A stretch of DNA of 64,000 bases from positions 1 through 64,000 of the forward strand of contig NZ_WMFA01000002.1 in NCBI RefSeq assembly GCF_009856445.1, read 5' to 3'. The notes beneath the pieces were generated by a model. It ran no database searches. It saw nothing but the letters and a program-made list of their open reading frames with translations, and was not told the DNA's origin. This DNA is from Halobacillus litoralis (lineage in GTDB: Bacteria; Bacillota; Bacilli; Bacillales; Halobacillaceae). This document shows, one piece after another, positions 16,043 to 24,528 of this stretch (positions are counted from its first letter, which is position 1; each line of letters begins with the position of its first letter). Both the position numbers and the translations under genes were made by a program.

Positions 16043-17242
16043 TTGAATCGTGATCACCTCGTTAAAGAAAGCAAAAAATGGGTAGAAGATGCGATTATTA
16101 GTGAAGTCCAGCGTGATCAATTGTTGGAACGCTATCCTAAAAAGCAGAACAAACCCGTGCTGCTCACTTTTGCGGCTCTTTTCATAGGGCTGGCGTTTTT
16201 GACTTTCGTTGCATCAAACTGGTCTTATTTGACGGATCTTGGGAGAATGGTGATTCTTCTCACTTCACTAACCGTCTTTTATTTGTGCGGAGATTGGGTG
16301 TACAGGAAAAAATCCAAACGGGTCGGGATCAGTCTCATCCTGATTGCTCTTCTGATCTTTGGATCCAGTATTTTTCTTACCGGTCAAATGTATCACTATA
16401 CATCCTACAGTGCTTTTCCATTTTTCTTATGGGCTATCGTCGCCTTTGGTTTGTTTTTGATTTTTAAAGACGATTCATTTTTTTACGCAACACTTGTGAT
16501 TATGACGGTGGGACAGCTTTACAGTGGTCTTGTTTTTCAGCACTTCCACATATGGCTGGGCCTTCTGTTCATTGTTGGTTTAGGGTGGTTCGTATTGAGT
16601 TCAAGGAAAGTAACTCAATTAGCCGCATTTGGAACGAGTTACATGCTGAAAGCTGTCATTCTGGTATTTAGTGAAGGCATGCCCTACTATTGGTTGATCG
16701 CGTTTTTCTTACTGCTTTATGTTGTGGAGGATTTCCTTCTCGAAAAAGGGAAGGTGCATGTATTCAAAACCCTGAGTATTGTATCTGTCTTCACCATGCT
16801 GATCCTGCAGGTATTTTTCCTCGGAAACGAATATGTCGGTGAACTAACGGAGTCCTCGCTTTACTTCTTTTTAGCCTGGGCCATTCTATTCTTCTTTTCT
16901 GTGGTGAGGTCTGCGATGAGTTCGACCAACTACTACTGGATTGACTTGCTTTTGTTCGTCCCGGTTTTCCGCTTTGAAGCTGGAGATATGTTGTCCCTCT
17001 TCATTCTCTTTCTTTATTCCCTGCTATGGTTGATCTCAGGATATCAGCAGGAAGTGTCAAGGTGGGTCAATAAAGGGACGGTCGCTTTTCTCCTGACTAC
17101 TTTTATAGCTTATTTTCAGCTCGCCTGGGATTTCATGGATCGTTCGTTGTTTTTCCTGATCGGCGGGGTTTTATTGTTTGCACTCAGTTACTTCCTTGAG
17201 AAAAAACGACGCACCATTCATAAAGGAGGAGAAGAGAGATGA
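16043..17242 (+). CDS. DUF2157 domain membrane protein
   Basis: 399 residues, starting at a TTG at 16043 with AAGGGGGCAG upstream. The soluble N-terminal 45 residues (WVEDAIISEVQRDQLLERYP) are the DUF2157 signature, followed by about twelve hydrophobic segments to the end. Function unknown. Its stop overlaps the next gene (ATGA). In many bacteria DUF2157 genes precede a GDYXXLXY gene, as here, so the pair probably forms one membrane complex. Confidence 0.88.
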   Translation: MNRDHLVKESKKWVEDAIISEVQRDQLLERYPKKQNKPVLLTFAALFIGLAFLTFVASNWSYLTDLGRMVILLTSLTVFYLCGDWVYRKKSKRVGISLILIALLIFGSSIFLTGQMYHYTSYSAFPFFLWAIVAFGLFLIFKDDSFFYATLVIMTVGQLYSGLVFQHFHIWLGLLFIVGLGWFVLSSRKVTQLAAFGTSYMLKAVILVFSEGMPYYWLIAFFLLLYVVEDFLLEKGKVHVFKTLSIVSVFTMLILQVFFLGNEYVGELTESSLYFFLAWAILFFFSVVRSAMSSTNYYWIDLLLFVPVFRFEAGDMLSLFILFLYSLLWLISGYQQEVSRWVNKGTVAFLLTTFIAYFQLAWDFMDRSLFFLIGGVLLFALSYFLEKKRRTIHKGGEER

Positions 17243-17742
17243 AGCAGCGCTCGTGGTTTTATGGACTTGTTACTCTGCAAATCTTGTTTCTTCTTCTCAT
17301 GTCCGCTTCTTACTATGTCATGGACATCTGGGGCCAAACTATTACTCTAAAGACGGCACCCGTGGACCCGCGTGATCCTTTTTATGGGGATTATGTAACA
17401 CTGGACTATGCGATTGAACGAGTACCAGAAGAGAAATGGTCGGTCGATGAATCATTGAACCGAGGAGAAAAAGTGTTTTTGCTGCTCGAGGAAAATGATG
17501 AAAAAATCTACGAGCTTGTAGAAGCTTCTACCCTGTGGCCTGAAACAGAGGACAATCAAGTGGTGCTTACCGCTAAGTATCAATGGTCTGATCCTTCGCT
17601 CCAACAATACCAAGTGGATATCGGTCTTGGAAGGTACTATATTGAAGAAAATACAGGGGCGTTTTGGGAGCAGAGGGAGGAGCGGGAGGTGGAGGTTATT
17701 CTTGCCCCCTGGAAACAAAAGAAAATCGCTTCTCTTAAATAA
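17239..17742 (+). CDS. GDYXXLXY domain protein
   Basis: 167 residues with one N-terminal transmembrane segment (residues 8-28) and an outward-facing domain carrying the defining motif FYGDYVTLDYAIE near residue 50. Later YYIEENTG also fits the family. Function is unknown. Start overlaps the DUF2157 stop (ATGA), so it is translationally coupled; a bidirectional terminator follows. Confidence 0.88.
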   Translation: MKQRSWFYGLVTLQILFLLLMSASYYVMDIWGQTITLKTAPVDPRDPFYGDYVTLDYAIERVPEEKWSVDESLNRGEKVFLLLEENDEKIYELVEASTLWPETEDNQVVLTAKYQWSDPSLQQYQVDIGLGRYYIEENTGAFWEQREEREVEVILAPWKQKKIASLK

Positions 17743-17780
17743 AAAATACGACAGCCCCAAAGGGCTGTCGTATTTTTTTT
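17741..17780. terminator. Bidirectional terminator between the GDYXXLXY gene and rocD
   Basis: Stem of ATACGACAGCCC and GGGCTGTCGTAT with A-run on the left and eight T on the right serves both convergent genes. Confidence 0.9.
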
Positions 17781-17782
17781 GC

Positions 17783-18979
17783 TTAGCTTAAAACTGCTTT
17801 AATTTGACTGATGGCCCAGTCCAGGTCATCCTGCTCAATCACTAGAGGAGGAGCAAAACGAATGACATTTTCATGAGTTTCCTTACATAGTAATCCTTTT
17901 TCTTTTAATTCTTCGCAATATTTACGGGCAGGTTCTGTCATTTCAACACCGATAAAGAGACCTTTCCCACGTACCTCTTTAATTTTCGGGTTGTCGATCG
18001 ATCTTAGCTCCTGCATCATATAATTTCCAAGCTTAAGAGAACGTTCTGCCAGTTTTTCTTCTTCAATCACTTCGAGGGAGGCGACTGAAACAGCGCACCC
18101 GAGTGGGTTACCACCGAACGTGGAACCATGGGAACCTGGATTGAAGACACCAAGGACTTCCCTGTTTGCAACCACACAAGAGATTGGGAAGACGCCACCG
18201 CCTAAAGCTTTCCCAAGAATGAGCATGTCTGGACTGACATTTTCCCAGTCACAAGCGAACATTTTCCCGCTGCGCCCAAGACCTGCCTGAATCTCATCAG
18301 CAATGAACAATACATTGTTTTCTTTACAAACGTCATAAGCTTCTTTTAGGAAGCCTTCCGGTGGCATGACGATGCCGGCTTCCCCTTGAATTGGCTCGAG
18401 CATAAAGCCGGCCGTGTTTTCTGTAATGGCTTCCTTAAGTGCTTCAATATCTCCGTATGGTACCAGTTTAATGCCTGGAAGCATTGGTCCGAACCCGCGT
18501 TTGTATTCCTTCTCAGAAGAAAGGGAAACAGCCGTCATCGTCCTTCCATGGAAGTTCCCTGTACAGGCGATGATTTCCGCTTGGTCTTCTTCCACTTTTT
18601 TAACATCATAGGCCCAGCGCCTTGCTGCTTTAATGGCTGTTTCCACAGCCTCTGCCCCAGTGTTCATCGGAAGAGCCATCTCTTTATTCGTCAGCTTGCA
18701 AATCTTCTCGTACCAAGGACCGAGCTGATCATTATGAAAAGCACGGGAAGTAAGAGTTACACGATTGGCCTGATCGGTCAGCGCCTGAATGATTTTCGGG
18801 TGACGATGCCCTTGGTTGACGGCAGAGTAAGCGCTTAACATATCCATATAACGATTGCCCTCAGGATCCTCCACCCATACACCTTCCGCTTTAGAAATAA
18901 CGATTGGAAGTGGATGGTAGTTTTTCGCACCATACTCCTGGGTTTGATCAATAATGTTTTGACTACTAATTACAGACAT
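17783..18979 (-). CDS. rocD: Ornithine aminotransferase
   Basis: A PLP-dependent class III aminotransferase, 398 residues, converting ornithine plus 2-oxoglutarate to glutamate-5-semialdehyde and glutamate in arginine breakdown. Seen: [17 protein letters not shown] near 106-122, FHGRTM near 145, [13 protein letters not shown] with the PLP-binding Asp, and the PLP lysine Lys257 in [14 protein letters not shown] precedes the ATG. It stands alone here, not beside rocE or rocF, as in many bacilli. An extended -10 lies upstream at 19013. Confidence 0.95.
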   Translation of the reverse strand: MSVISSQNIIDQTQEYGAKNYHPLPIVISKAEGVWVEDPEGNRYMDMLSAYSAVNQGHRHPKIIQALTDQANRVTLTSRAFHNDQLGPWYEKICKLTNKEMALPMNTGAEAVETAIKAARRWAYDVKKVEEDQAEIIACTGNFHGRTMTAVSLSSEKEYKRGFGPMLPGIKLVPYGDIEALKEAITENTAGFMLEPIQGEAGIVMPPEGFLKEAYDVCKENNVLFIADEIQAGLGRSGKMFACDWENVSPDMLILGKALGGGVFPISCVVANREVLGVFNPGSHGSTFGGNPLGCAVSVASLEVIEEEKLAERSLKLGNYMMQELRSIDNPKIKEVRGKGLFIGVEMTEPARKYCEELKEKGLLCKETHENVIRFAPPLVIEQDDLDWAISQIKAVLS

Positions 18980-19012
18980 GCAATCCCTCCATTTTCAATT
19001 CAGTCTTTCATC

Positions 19013-19021
19013 ATTATAACA
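19013..19021 (-). promoter_or_regulatory. Probable rocD promoter (extended -10)
   Basis: TGTTATAAT on the minus strand, i.e. TG-n-TATAAT, about 35 bases before the rocD start. No good -35 is seen, which would fit an activator-dependent or alternative promoter; this is inference. Confidence 0.45.
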
Positions 19022-19140
19022 GGTTTGCTTCTTATTTTCTTATAATTTAGAAAATGAAGTCTGTAACAAAATAATAGGAATATGTCGAAGAGTCGTGGTA
19101 TCATAACCGTAGATTCATATGAAAAGGAGGATAATAAAAT

Positions 19141-19500
19141 ATGGCGCACTTACATATTACTTCATGGGTCATCGCATTCGTGCTTGTCGGTCTAGTAGTC
19201 ATGTTCACCCGTAAAGGCAGTGAAAAAGCGGCAAAGATTTCTCACATGATTCTTCGTCTTTTTTACTTGCTTATTCTTTATTCCGGTGGTTCGCTTTTCG
19301 CAAGTTATGCCGAATACGGCCCTCTTGTAATTATTAAACTGCTCGTTGGTCTTTGGACCATTGCTTCCATGGAAATGGTTGCTGTCAAATACAAGAAGAA
19401 GAAACCAACAGGAATCTGGTGGGCACAACTTGCCATTGCTGGAATCATTGCAATTATTCTTGGATTTGGTTTCTTACCAGCTGGAATATTGCCAGCATAA
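19141..19500 (+). CDS. yisL: YisL family (UPF0344/DUF1516) small membrane protein
   Basis: 119 residues with four hydrophobic segments. The motif HLHITSWVIAF at residues 3-13, then SHMILRLFYLLILYSGG, agrees with B. subtilis YisL. AAAGGAGG precedes the ATG. Function unknown. It precedes asnO in B. subtilis too, but here an sRNA-like unit and a repeat lie in between. Confidence 0.9.
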   Translation: MAHLHITSWVIAFVLVGLVVMFTRKGSEKAAKISHMILRLFYLLILYSGGSLFASYAEYGPLVIIKLLVGLWTIASMEMVAVKYKKKKPTGIWWAQLAIAGIIAIILGFGFLPAGILPA

Positions 19501-19615
19501 AAATAAAGCTGCATGCGTTAATCGCATGCAGCTTTTTAATATCGAAAAAAGGGGCTGTGTTTCTGTGTCTGATGTTCGTCCGTTATTTGGGGGGTAACGG
19601 TGATAACTATTATCA
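19497..19615 (-). ncRNA. Candidate Fur-repressed small RNA (FsrA-like)
   Basis: On the minus strand a promoter with TTGACA, a 17-base spacer and TATCAT would start a transcript near 19615. About 20 bases in, CCGTTA and TAACGG form a hairpin whose loop is CCCCCCAAA. A second C-rich stretch, GCCCCTTTTTT, follows. The hairpin GCTGCATGCG / CGCATGCAGC and TTTATTTTT end it near 19497, giving about 119 nt. Two Fur boxes overlap and follow the -10. A 26-codon frame exists inside but has no ribosome site. Iron control plus C-rich unpaired stretches recalls FsrA of B. subtilis; homology by sequence is not claimed. Confidence 0.6.
19506..19538. terminator. Bidirectional terminator shared by yisL and the sRNA candidate
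   Basis: Twelve-base stem AAGCTGCATGCG / CGCATGCAGCTT with loop TTAAT; TTT on the plus strand and TTTATTTTT on the minus strand. Confidence 0.85.
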
Positions 19616-19650
19616 TTTATAATGATAATCATTCTCAATTTATATGTCAA
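19601..19650 (-). promoter_or_regulatory. Fur-controlled promoter with two tandem Fur boxes
   Basis: Against the Bacillus Fur box TGATAATnATTATCA, positions 19601-19615 and 19623-19637 each have one mismatch. The minus-strand -10 (19622-19627) lies between and within them and the -35 TTGACA is at 19645-19650, with 17 bases between. Repressor binding would therefore block the promoter when iron is sufficient. The next plus-strand gene, asnO, is more than 300 bases away behind a repeat, so the minus-strand transcript is the likely target. Confidence 0.75.
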
Positions 19651-19684
19651 CACATTTATGTAACTTTTTCTCTCTTCCATAAAA

Positions 19685-19852
19685 GCTCCCTTTAGTTGAG
19701 CACTCCGTTTCGAGACTATTGTTGGGTGGATGGGGGCTGCGGGGAATAGCTCGCTCACCGCCCGCCCCATGGAAAGCGAACCTTTTCCCGGAGATCTAAA
19801 ACCACACAAAAGTCTCAAAACGGAGTCTTCAAGAAACCTTTTACTTTAATAG
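19685..19852. repeat. Dispersed modular repeat, copy R3 (short chimeric form)
   Basis: The A end (GCTCCCTTTAGTTGAGCACTCC... GTTTCGAGAC) and the start of an A module (GGGCTGCGGGGAATAGCTCGCT) are joined directly to the end of the R1-type B module (CACCGCCCGCCCCATGGAAAGC) and a B end (GTCTCAAAACGGAGTCTTC ... ACTTTAATAG). It looks like an internal deletion or recombinant of a long copy. Together with the Fur unit it fills 19501-19977. Confidence 0.8.
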
Positions 19853-19977
19853 TGCAGGAGGGTTTCATAAGAAAAACGTTGCCATCATATAGTGAGTCAT
19901 GATGGTTTTTTTATGTGAAAATCCAGCGCTGAAGCGTGACTTGCGCATTTCGTATTGGAAAAGGATGGTGAGGCTAG

Positions 19978-21819
19978 ATGTGTGGAATTGTTGGATGGAT
20001 CGATGCAGCCCATAAAACAGAAGAAAAGGCTTCGATATTGGATCGAATGGCAAACACGTTGCAGCACCGCGGACCGGATGATTACCAAAAATGGATCGAG
20101 GGCCCGGCTGCGTTCGGTCACCAACGTTTAATAGTTGTAGACCCTGCCGGAGGTAAACAGCCGATGATCCGCAAGGCGAGGGATGAAGAATACATTTTAT
20201 GCTATAACGGAGAACTTTACAATACAGAGGATATCAGAGATCAACTGAAGGCAAAAGGATGGACGTTCCAATCTCATTCAGATACTGAAGTAGTTCTTGT
20301 CAGTTACATGGAGTGGGGAGGATCATGTGTTGACTATTTGAATGGGATCTTTGCATTCAGTGTCTGGGAGAAACACCGGAAACGCCTCTTTCTAGCTCGT
20401 GACCGTCTGGGGGTTAAGCCGCTTTTCTATAGTGACCGAGGGGACGGAGTGATGTTCGCCTCTGAAATGAAAGCTTTGTTAGCCCATCCGGAAGTTACAT
20501 CCGCTGTGGACAGCAACGGTCTTCATGAATTATTGTCTTTGGGACCGTCGAGGACCCCGGGAGAGGGGATCTTTCAAGAAATTAATGAAATCCGTCCTGG
20601 TCACCGAGCCGTGTTTGAAAATGGAAAATTGAAGATCGACAGGTATTGGAATGTAGAAAGCGCTCCTCACGGAGATTCTTTTGATGAGACGGTTGCCCGC
20701 GTACGCGAATTATTTATGGACGCCTCGCAGAGACAGCTCGTATCAGATGTGAAACTGGGGACCTTTTTATCTGGAGGTGTCGATTCAAGTGCCATAACGG
20801 CCGTGGCTGCTGAAAAATATAAACAAGACCAGTTAGGTGCACTCCAGACATTTTCTATCGATTATAAAGATCAAGAGAAATTTTTCAAAAAGAATGCGTT
20901 CCAACCAGACCGGGATGAAGCGTTCATTAATCTTGTCAGTGCGCAAAATCAAACGAACCACACGGTCATGGAAGCGAGAACGGAGGATCTTGTGTCACGT
21001 TTGAAACGGGCCGTGGAACTTCGGGATCTGCCCGGGATGGCCGATGTGGATTCATCTTTACTTTGGTTTTGTGAGGAAATTAAAAATCATGTGACCGTTG
21101 CGCTTTCCGGAGAATGCGCGGACGAAATTTTTGGAGGATATCCTTGGTTTTACAGGAAAGAAGATAAAGAAAGAAAAGGATTTCCTTGGATTCGCTCTCT
21201 TAATGAGAGGGTTACGCTCGTCCGTCAAGATTTAAAAGGGGATATTGATATAGAATGGTACATGTTGAAGCGGTACCAGGAAACTATTGCAGAAACACCC
21301 CTGCTTGCAGGGGAGGATGAAGATAGTAAGAAGCATAGACAAATGTCATATTTGAATATGAACTGGTTTATGCAGACCTTACTTGAGCGTAAAGACCGTA
21401 TGAGTATGGGGGCGAGCCTTGAGGTGCGTGTTCCATTCAGCGATCATCGTCTTGTGGAGTATGTGTGGAATGTGCCATGGAGCATGAAGTTTCATAATGA
21501 TCAGGAGAAAGGTCTTCTGCGTCAGGCTTTGCGCGGAATATTACCGGATAAAGTACTCTTTCGGAAAAAAAATCCATATCCGAAAACTTTCCACCCTGAT
21601 TATACAAAGGCTGTTTGTATGTGGATGGAAGAGACGCTTGCGGACCCGAATGCGCCACTTTTTGATATTTTTGATCGTAACCAAGTGAGGAAACTTAAGG
21701 ATACAGAAGGGAAATCGATTGATACCCCGTGGTTCGGTCAGCTTATGACAGGTCCACAGTTAATTGCCCATCTTTGCCAGATTGACCACTGGCTCAGAAC
21801 CTACAAAGTCACCTTCTAA
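19978..21819 (+). CDS. asnO: Asparagine synthase (glutamine-hydrolysing), AsnO-like
   Basis: 613 residues, two domains. An N-terminal glutaminase has the nucleophile Cys2 (MCGIVGWID), HRGPDD near 31 and NGELYN near 75. The C-terminal synthetase has the ATP pyrophosphatase loop SGGVDSS at 265-271. It converts aspartate, glutamine and ATP to asparagine. Length and position (after yisL) match B. subtilis AsnO, which is made during sporulation; whether that holds here is inference. A terminator follows. Confidence 0.93.
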   Translation: MCGIVGWIDAAHKTEEKASILDRMANTLQHRGPDDYQKWIEGPAAFGHQRLIVVDPAGGKQPMIRKARDEEYILCYNGELYNTEDIRDQLKAKGWTFQSHSDTEVVLVSYMEWGGSCVDYLNGIFAFSVWEKHRKRLFLARDRLGVKPLFYSDRGDGVMFASEMKALLAHPEVTSAVDSNGLHELLSLGPSRTPGEGIFQEINEIRPGHRAVFENGKLKIDRYWNVESAPHGDSFDETVARVRELFMDASQRQLVSDVKLGTFLSGGVDSSAITAVAAEKYKQDQLGALQTFSIDYKDQEKFFKKNAFQPDRDEAFINLVSAQNQTNHTVMEARTEDLVSRLKRAVELRDLPGMADVDSSLLWFCEEIKNHVTVALSGECADEIFGGYPWFYRKEDKERKGFPWIRSLNERVTLVRQDLKGDIDIEWYMLKRYQETIAETPLLAGEDEDSKKHRQMSYLNMNWFMQTLLERKDRMSMGASLEVRVPFSDHRLVEYVWNVPWSMKFHNDQEKGLLRQALRGILPDKVLFRKKNPYPKTFHPDYTKAVCMWMEETLADPNAPLFDIFDRNQVRKLKDTEGKSIDTPWFGQLMTGPQLIAHLCQIDHWLRTYKVTF

Positions 21820-21821
21820 CC

Positions 21822-21849
21822 AAACCGCCCAATCCAGGGCGGTTTTTTC
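21822..21849 (+). terminator. Terminator of asnO
   Basis: Stem ACCGCCC / GGGCGGT, loop AATCCA, then six T. Confidence 0.88.
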
Positions 21850-21870
21850 AATTCCTCCAATCCCACAATT

Positions 21871-22430
21871 GCTCCCTTTTCTTGAAGACTCAGTTTCGAG
21901 ACTTCTGTTGGGTGGATGGGACTGCGGGGAATAGCTCGCTTTCCGCGGGAGCGCGGTGAGCCTCCTCGGACTGCGTCCTGTGGGGTCTCACCAAGCACTT
22001 TTTTCCCGCAGGAGTCTCGCCATTCCCCTCCGCCCCATCACCATAGAAGGTTCTCGAAACCACTTCTTTCATAATCAGCTATTCTGCGTGAAGAGAGTAT
22101 AAGGATAATACTCCCAATTCGAGGTACTTGAACCCTGAAAGCTTAATACCGAGCGTTTTCTGCCTACAACAATCAGGAAAGTGGGAGACCTTCCAACTTG
22201 GTATAAGGGTTCGTTATAACCTTCATCGAATGGGGTGGTTGGGAAGCTGCGAGACTCCCGTGGGAGAAAGGAGATCGGCGAGATCCCGCAGGGCGTTGCC
22301 CGAGGAAGCTCGCCACTCCCCCACAGGAAAGCGAGTAGCTTCCCAGCCACCCCTGACGCTCAACCCGGGCAACGAACCCTGGAAAGTTTCGAAACTGAGT
22401 CTTCCACAATCCTGCCATTTTCTTTAATAA
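21871..22430. repeat. Dispersed modular repeat, copy R4 (long A-core-B form)
   Basis: Order: A end GCTCCCTTTTCTTGAAGACTC, A module with GGTGAGCCTCCTC and GGTCTCACC, inner boundary GGTTCTCGAAACC near 22050, a core of about 130 bases, B module with CGCCACTCCCCCACAGG, and B end AAACTGAGTCTTCCACAATCC TGCCATTTTCTTTAATA. The core differs from that of R1/R7 except for the first 25 bases. No credible gene is inside. Confidence 0.85.
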
Positions 22431-22512
22431 GGTTAAATCGTAGAAATGTGTAGAAAATGTAGGTAAGGAGAATATTTGATTGATGTTTTTATAGAATATT
22501 CAAACATCATTT

Positions 22513-22528
22513 ACTGGTATAGACAACT
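22513..22528. promoter_or_regulatory. NagR/DasR-type operator upstream of nagE
   Basis: ACTGGTATAGACAACT closely fits the palindromic dre-type site (TGGTnTAGACCA) bound by GntR/HutC repressors NagR and DasR, which respond to GlcNAc phosphates. The matching repressor gene is at 26436-27167 in the same operon. Confidence 0.75.
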
Positions 22529-22554
22529 ATAAAACATGGTGGTAAGATGACTTC

Positions 22555-22569
22555 AGTAAAACGTTTTCA
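22555..22569. promoter_or_regulatory. Possible CcpA (cre) site before nagE
   Basis: AGTAAAACGTTTTCA matches the cre pattern WTGNAANCGNWNNCW except for the TG pair. It lies about 20 bases before the nagE start. Catabolite repression of the operon is plausible but not shown. Confidence 0.4.
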
Positions 22570-22590
22570 ATTTGAAGGAGGTTAGCGACA

Positions 22591-24528
22591 ATGCTAAGTT
22601 TTTTACAACGAATAGGTAAGTCATTAATGTTCCCAATCGCTACATTGCCGGCTGCGGCTTTGCTGGTGCGGTTAGGGATGGAAGATATGTTGAATATTCC
22701 GTTCATTACAGCAGCTGGTAACGGGATACTCGGAAATTTGGCTCTTATATTTGCTATCGGTATTGCGATGGGTTTTGCCAAAGATGGGAATGGCGCAGCT
22801 GCTTTAGCAGGTGCCATCGGTTATTTGGTCCTTGATGGTGGAATAGAGGCGATCAACAAGGACGTGGATATGGGTGTTTTTGCCGGTGTGATAGCTGGTG
22901 TCATCGCCGGGATGTTGTACAACAAGTACAATGATGTGAAATTCCCGGACTTCCTTTCTTTCTTTGGTGGAAAGCGTTTCGTTCCAATCATCACATCAGC
23001 AGTTATGGTCGTTCTTTCCTTTGTACTCGGCTATATATGGGTGTATCCACAAGCCGTCCTTGATTCAACGGCAAACTGGATTCTAAACGGGGGAGAACTG
23101 GGCGTAGGTGTCTATGGCGTGCTGAACCGTCTGCTTATCCCGGTCGGTTTACACCACGTTATGAATGCCTTGATCTGGTTTGATTTCGGTACATTTACAA
23201 CAGAGGCCGGTGAAGTTGTGCGCGGAGAGATCAATCGCTTCCTGAATGGGGACCCTTCCGCTGGTTACTTCCTGGCTGGGTTTTTCCCAGTCATGATGTT
23301 CGGCCTGCCGGCTGCATGCCTAGCTATGTATGCCGCGGCGAAAAAAGAGAGAAAAGCAGCAGTTGGAGGAATGTTTTTGAGTATCGGTTTAACCTCCTTC
23401 ATTACGGGAGTTACCGAACCAATTGAATTTTCTTTCATGTTCCTTTCTCCACTTTTATATGTCGTACACTCCTTGTTGACCGGTGTGTCTATGATCCTTG
23501 CTTTTGTATTTGATGTCAGACATGGTTTCGGTTTTTCAGCAGGATTAATTGACTATTTACTGAACTACAACATTGCGCAGAATCCGTTTACTCTGATTTT
23601 AATCGGCTTATTTATGGGAGCGGTCTATTTCGTAATTTTCTACTTCCTTATTGTTAAACTGGATTTGAAAACACCAGGTAGAGAAGACGAGGAAGTGGAA
23701 GAGGGAGTTACTGAAACAGAAAGCAGTGATTACGATGCGAAAGCTTCCTATTATCTAAACGCGTTAGGTGGTCCTGAAAATATAGAAACGTTGGATTATT
23801 GCACCACTCGACTTCGTCTTGAAATGAGAGACCGGGACAAAATCAATGAAAAAGAGTTGAAGCGTCAAGGGGCACGCGGTGTCATGAAACTTGGTAAAAG
23901 GAATCTACAAGTGATTGTGGGTACTTCTGTCGAGTTTGTCGCTGATGCAATGAAGAAACAAATGGAACATGGATATCGCTCTCCTGAAGGTGTCACGGAT
24001 GAGAAAATTCCACTTGAAGAACAAGAGTCAAAAAAGGTTCCGTCAAGAAAAGTAGAAGAAGAAGATTTTCAAATGCCGTTGAATGGAAACGTTCTTCCTC
24101 TCTCTGAAGTCCCGGATGAAGTGTTTGCCAAAGGGATGATGGGACCAGGGTTTGCCATTGATCCGTCAGAGGGTACTTTCCATTCGCCTGTGAACGGGAA
24201 AGTCCTTCAAGTTTTCCCGACGAAACATGCCATCGGGCTTGAGTTGGAGAATGGAATGGAAATGTTGATTCACGTTGGTTTGGATACCGTTAAGCTAAAT
24301 GGAGAAGGATTCGAAGCACTTGTTGAATCTGGACAAAAGGTGGAACAGGGAACGCCGTTGCTGCGTGTGGATCTTGATTTTGTCAAAGCGAATGCACCGT
24401 CTGTCGTAACTCCGTTTATTTTCACGAATGCGGAAGGAGCAAACGTGGAACTTCTTAAAGAAGGATACCTGGAACAGGGACAAAAAGGGGTAATGAAAAT
24501 AGAGGAAGGAGGCAAAGGAAATGAATGA
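22591..24528 (+). CDS. nagE: PTS N-acetylglucosamine transporter, fused EIICBA
   Basis: 645 residues. The membrane EIIC domain (1 to about 365) starts LSFLQRIGKSLMFPIATLPA and contains the conserved region ITGVTEPIEFSFMF. EIIB follows with phospho-Cys404 in LDYCTTRLRL, then EIIA (about 480-645) with the phospho-His561 in MLIHVGLDTVKL. The EIIA and EIIB domains are fused as in E. coli NagE, unlike the EIICB NagP of B. subtilis. It imports and phosphorylates GlcNAc to GlcNAc-6-P, the substrate of NagA next to it. GAAGGAGG precedes the ATG. The stop overlaps nagA by eight bases. Confidence 0.93.
   Translation: MLSFLQRIGKSLMFPIATLPAAALLVRLGMEDMLNIPFITAAGNGILGNLALIFAIGIAMGFAKDGNGAAALAGAIGYLVLDGGIEAINKDVDMGVFAGVIAGVIAGMLYNKYNDVKFPDFLSFFGGKRFVPIITSAVMVVLSFVLGYIWVYPQAVLDSTANWILNGGELGVGVYGVLNRLLIPVGLHHVMNALIWFDFGTFTTEAGEVVRGEINRFLNGDPSAGYFLAGFFPVMMFGLPAACLAMYAAAKKERKAAVGGMFLSIGLTSFITGVTEPIEFSFMFLSPLLYVVHSLLTGVSMILAFVFDVRHGFGFSAGLIDYLLNYNIAQNPFTLILIGLFMGAVYFVIFYFLIVKLDLKTPGREDEEVEEGVTETESSDYDAKASYYLNALGGPENIETLDYCTTRLRLEMRDRDKINEKELKRQGARGVMKLGKRNLQVIVGTSVEFVADAMKKQMEHGYRSPEGVTDEKIPLEEQESKKVPSRKVEEEDFQMPLNGNVLPLSEVPDEVFAKGMMGPGFAIDPSEGTFHSPVNGKVLQVFPTKHAIGLELENGMEMLIHVGLDTVKLNGEGFEALVESGQKVEQGTPLLRVDLDFVKANAPSVVTPFIFTNAEGANVELLKEGYLEQGQKGVMKIEEGGKGNE

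Noticed and set aside
19540-19622. A 26-codon frame inside the Fur-controlled transcript
   Set aside because: Its ATG lies within the promoter/Fur-box region before the likely start site and has no ribosome site; the hairpin and C-rich loops fit an RNA better.
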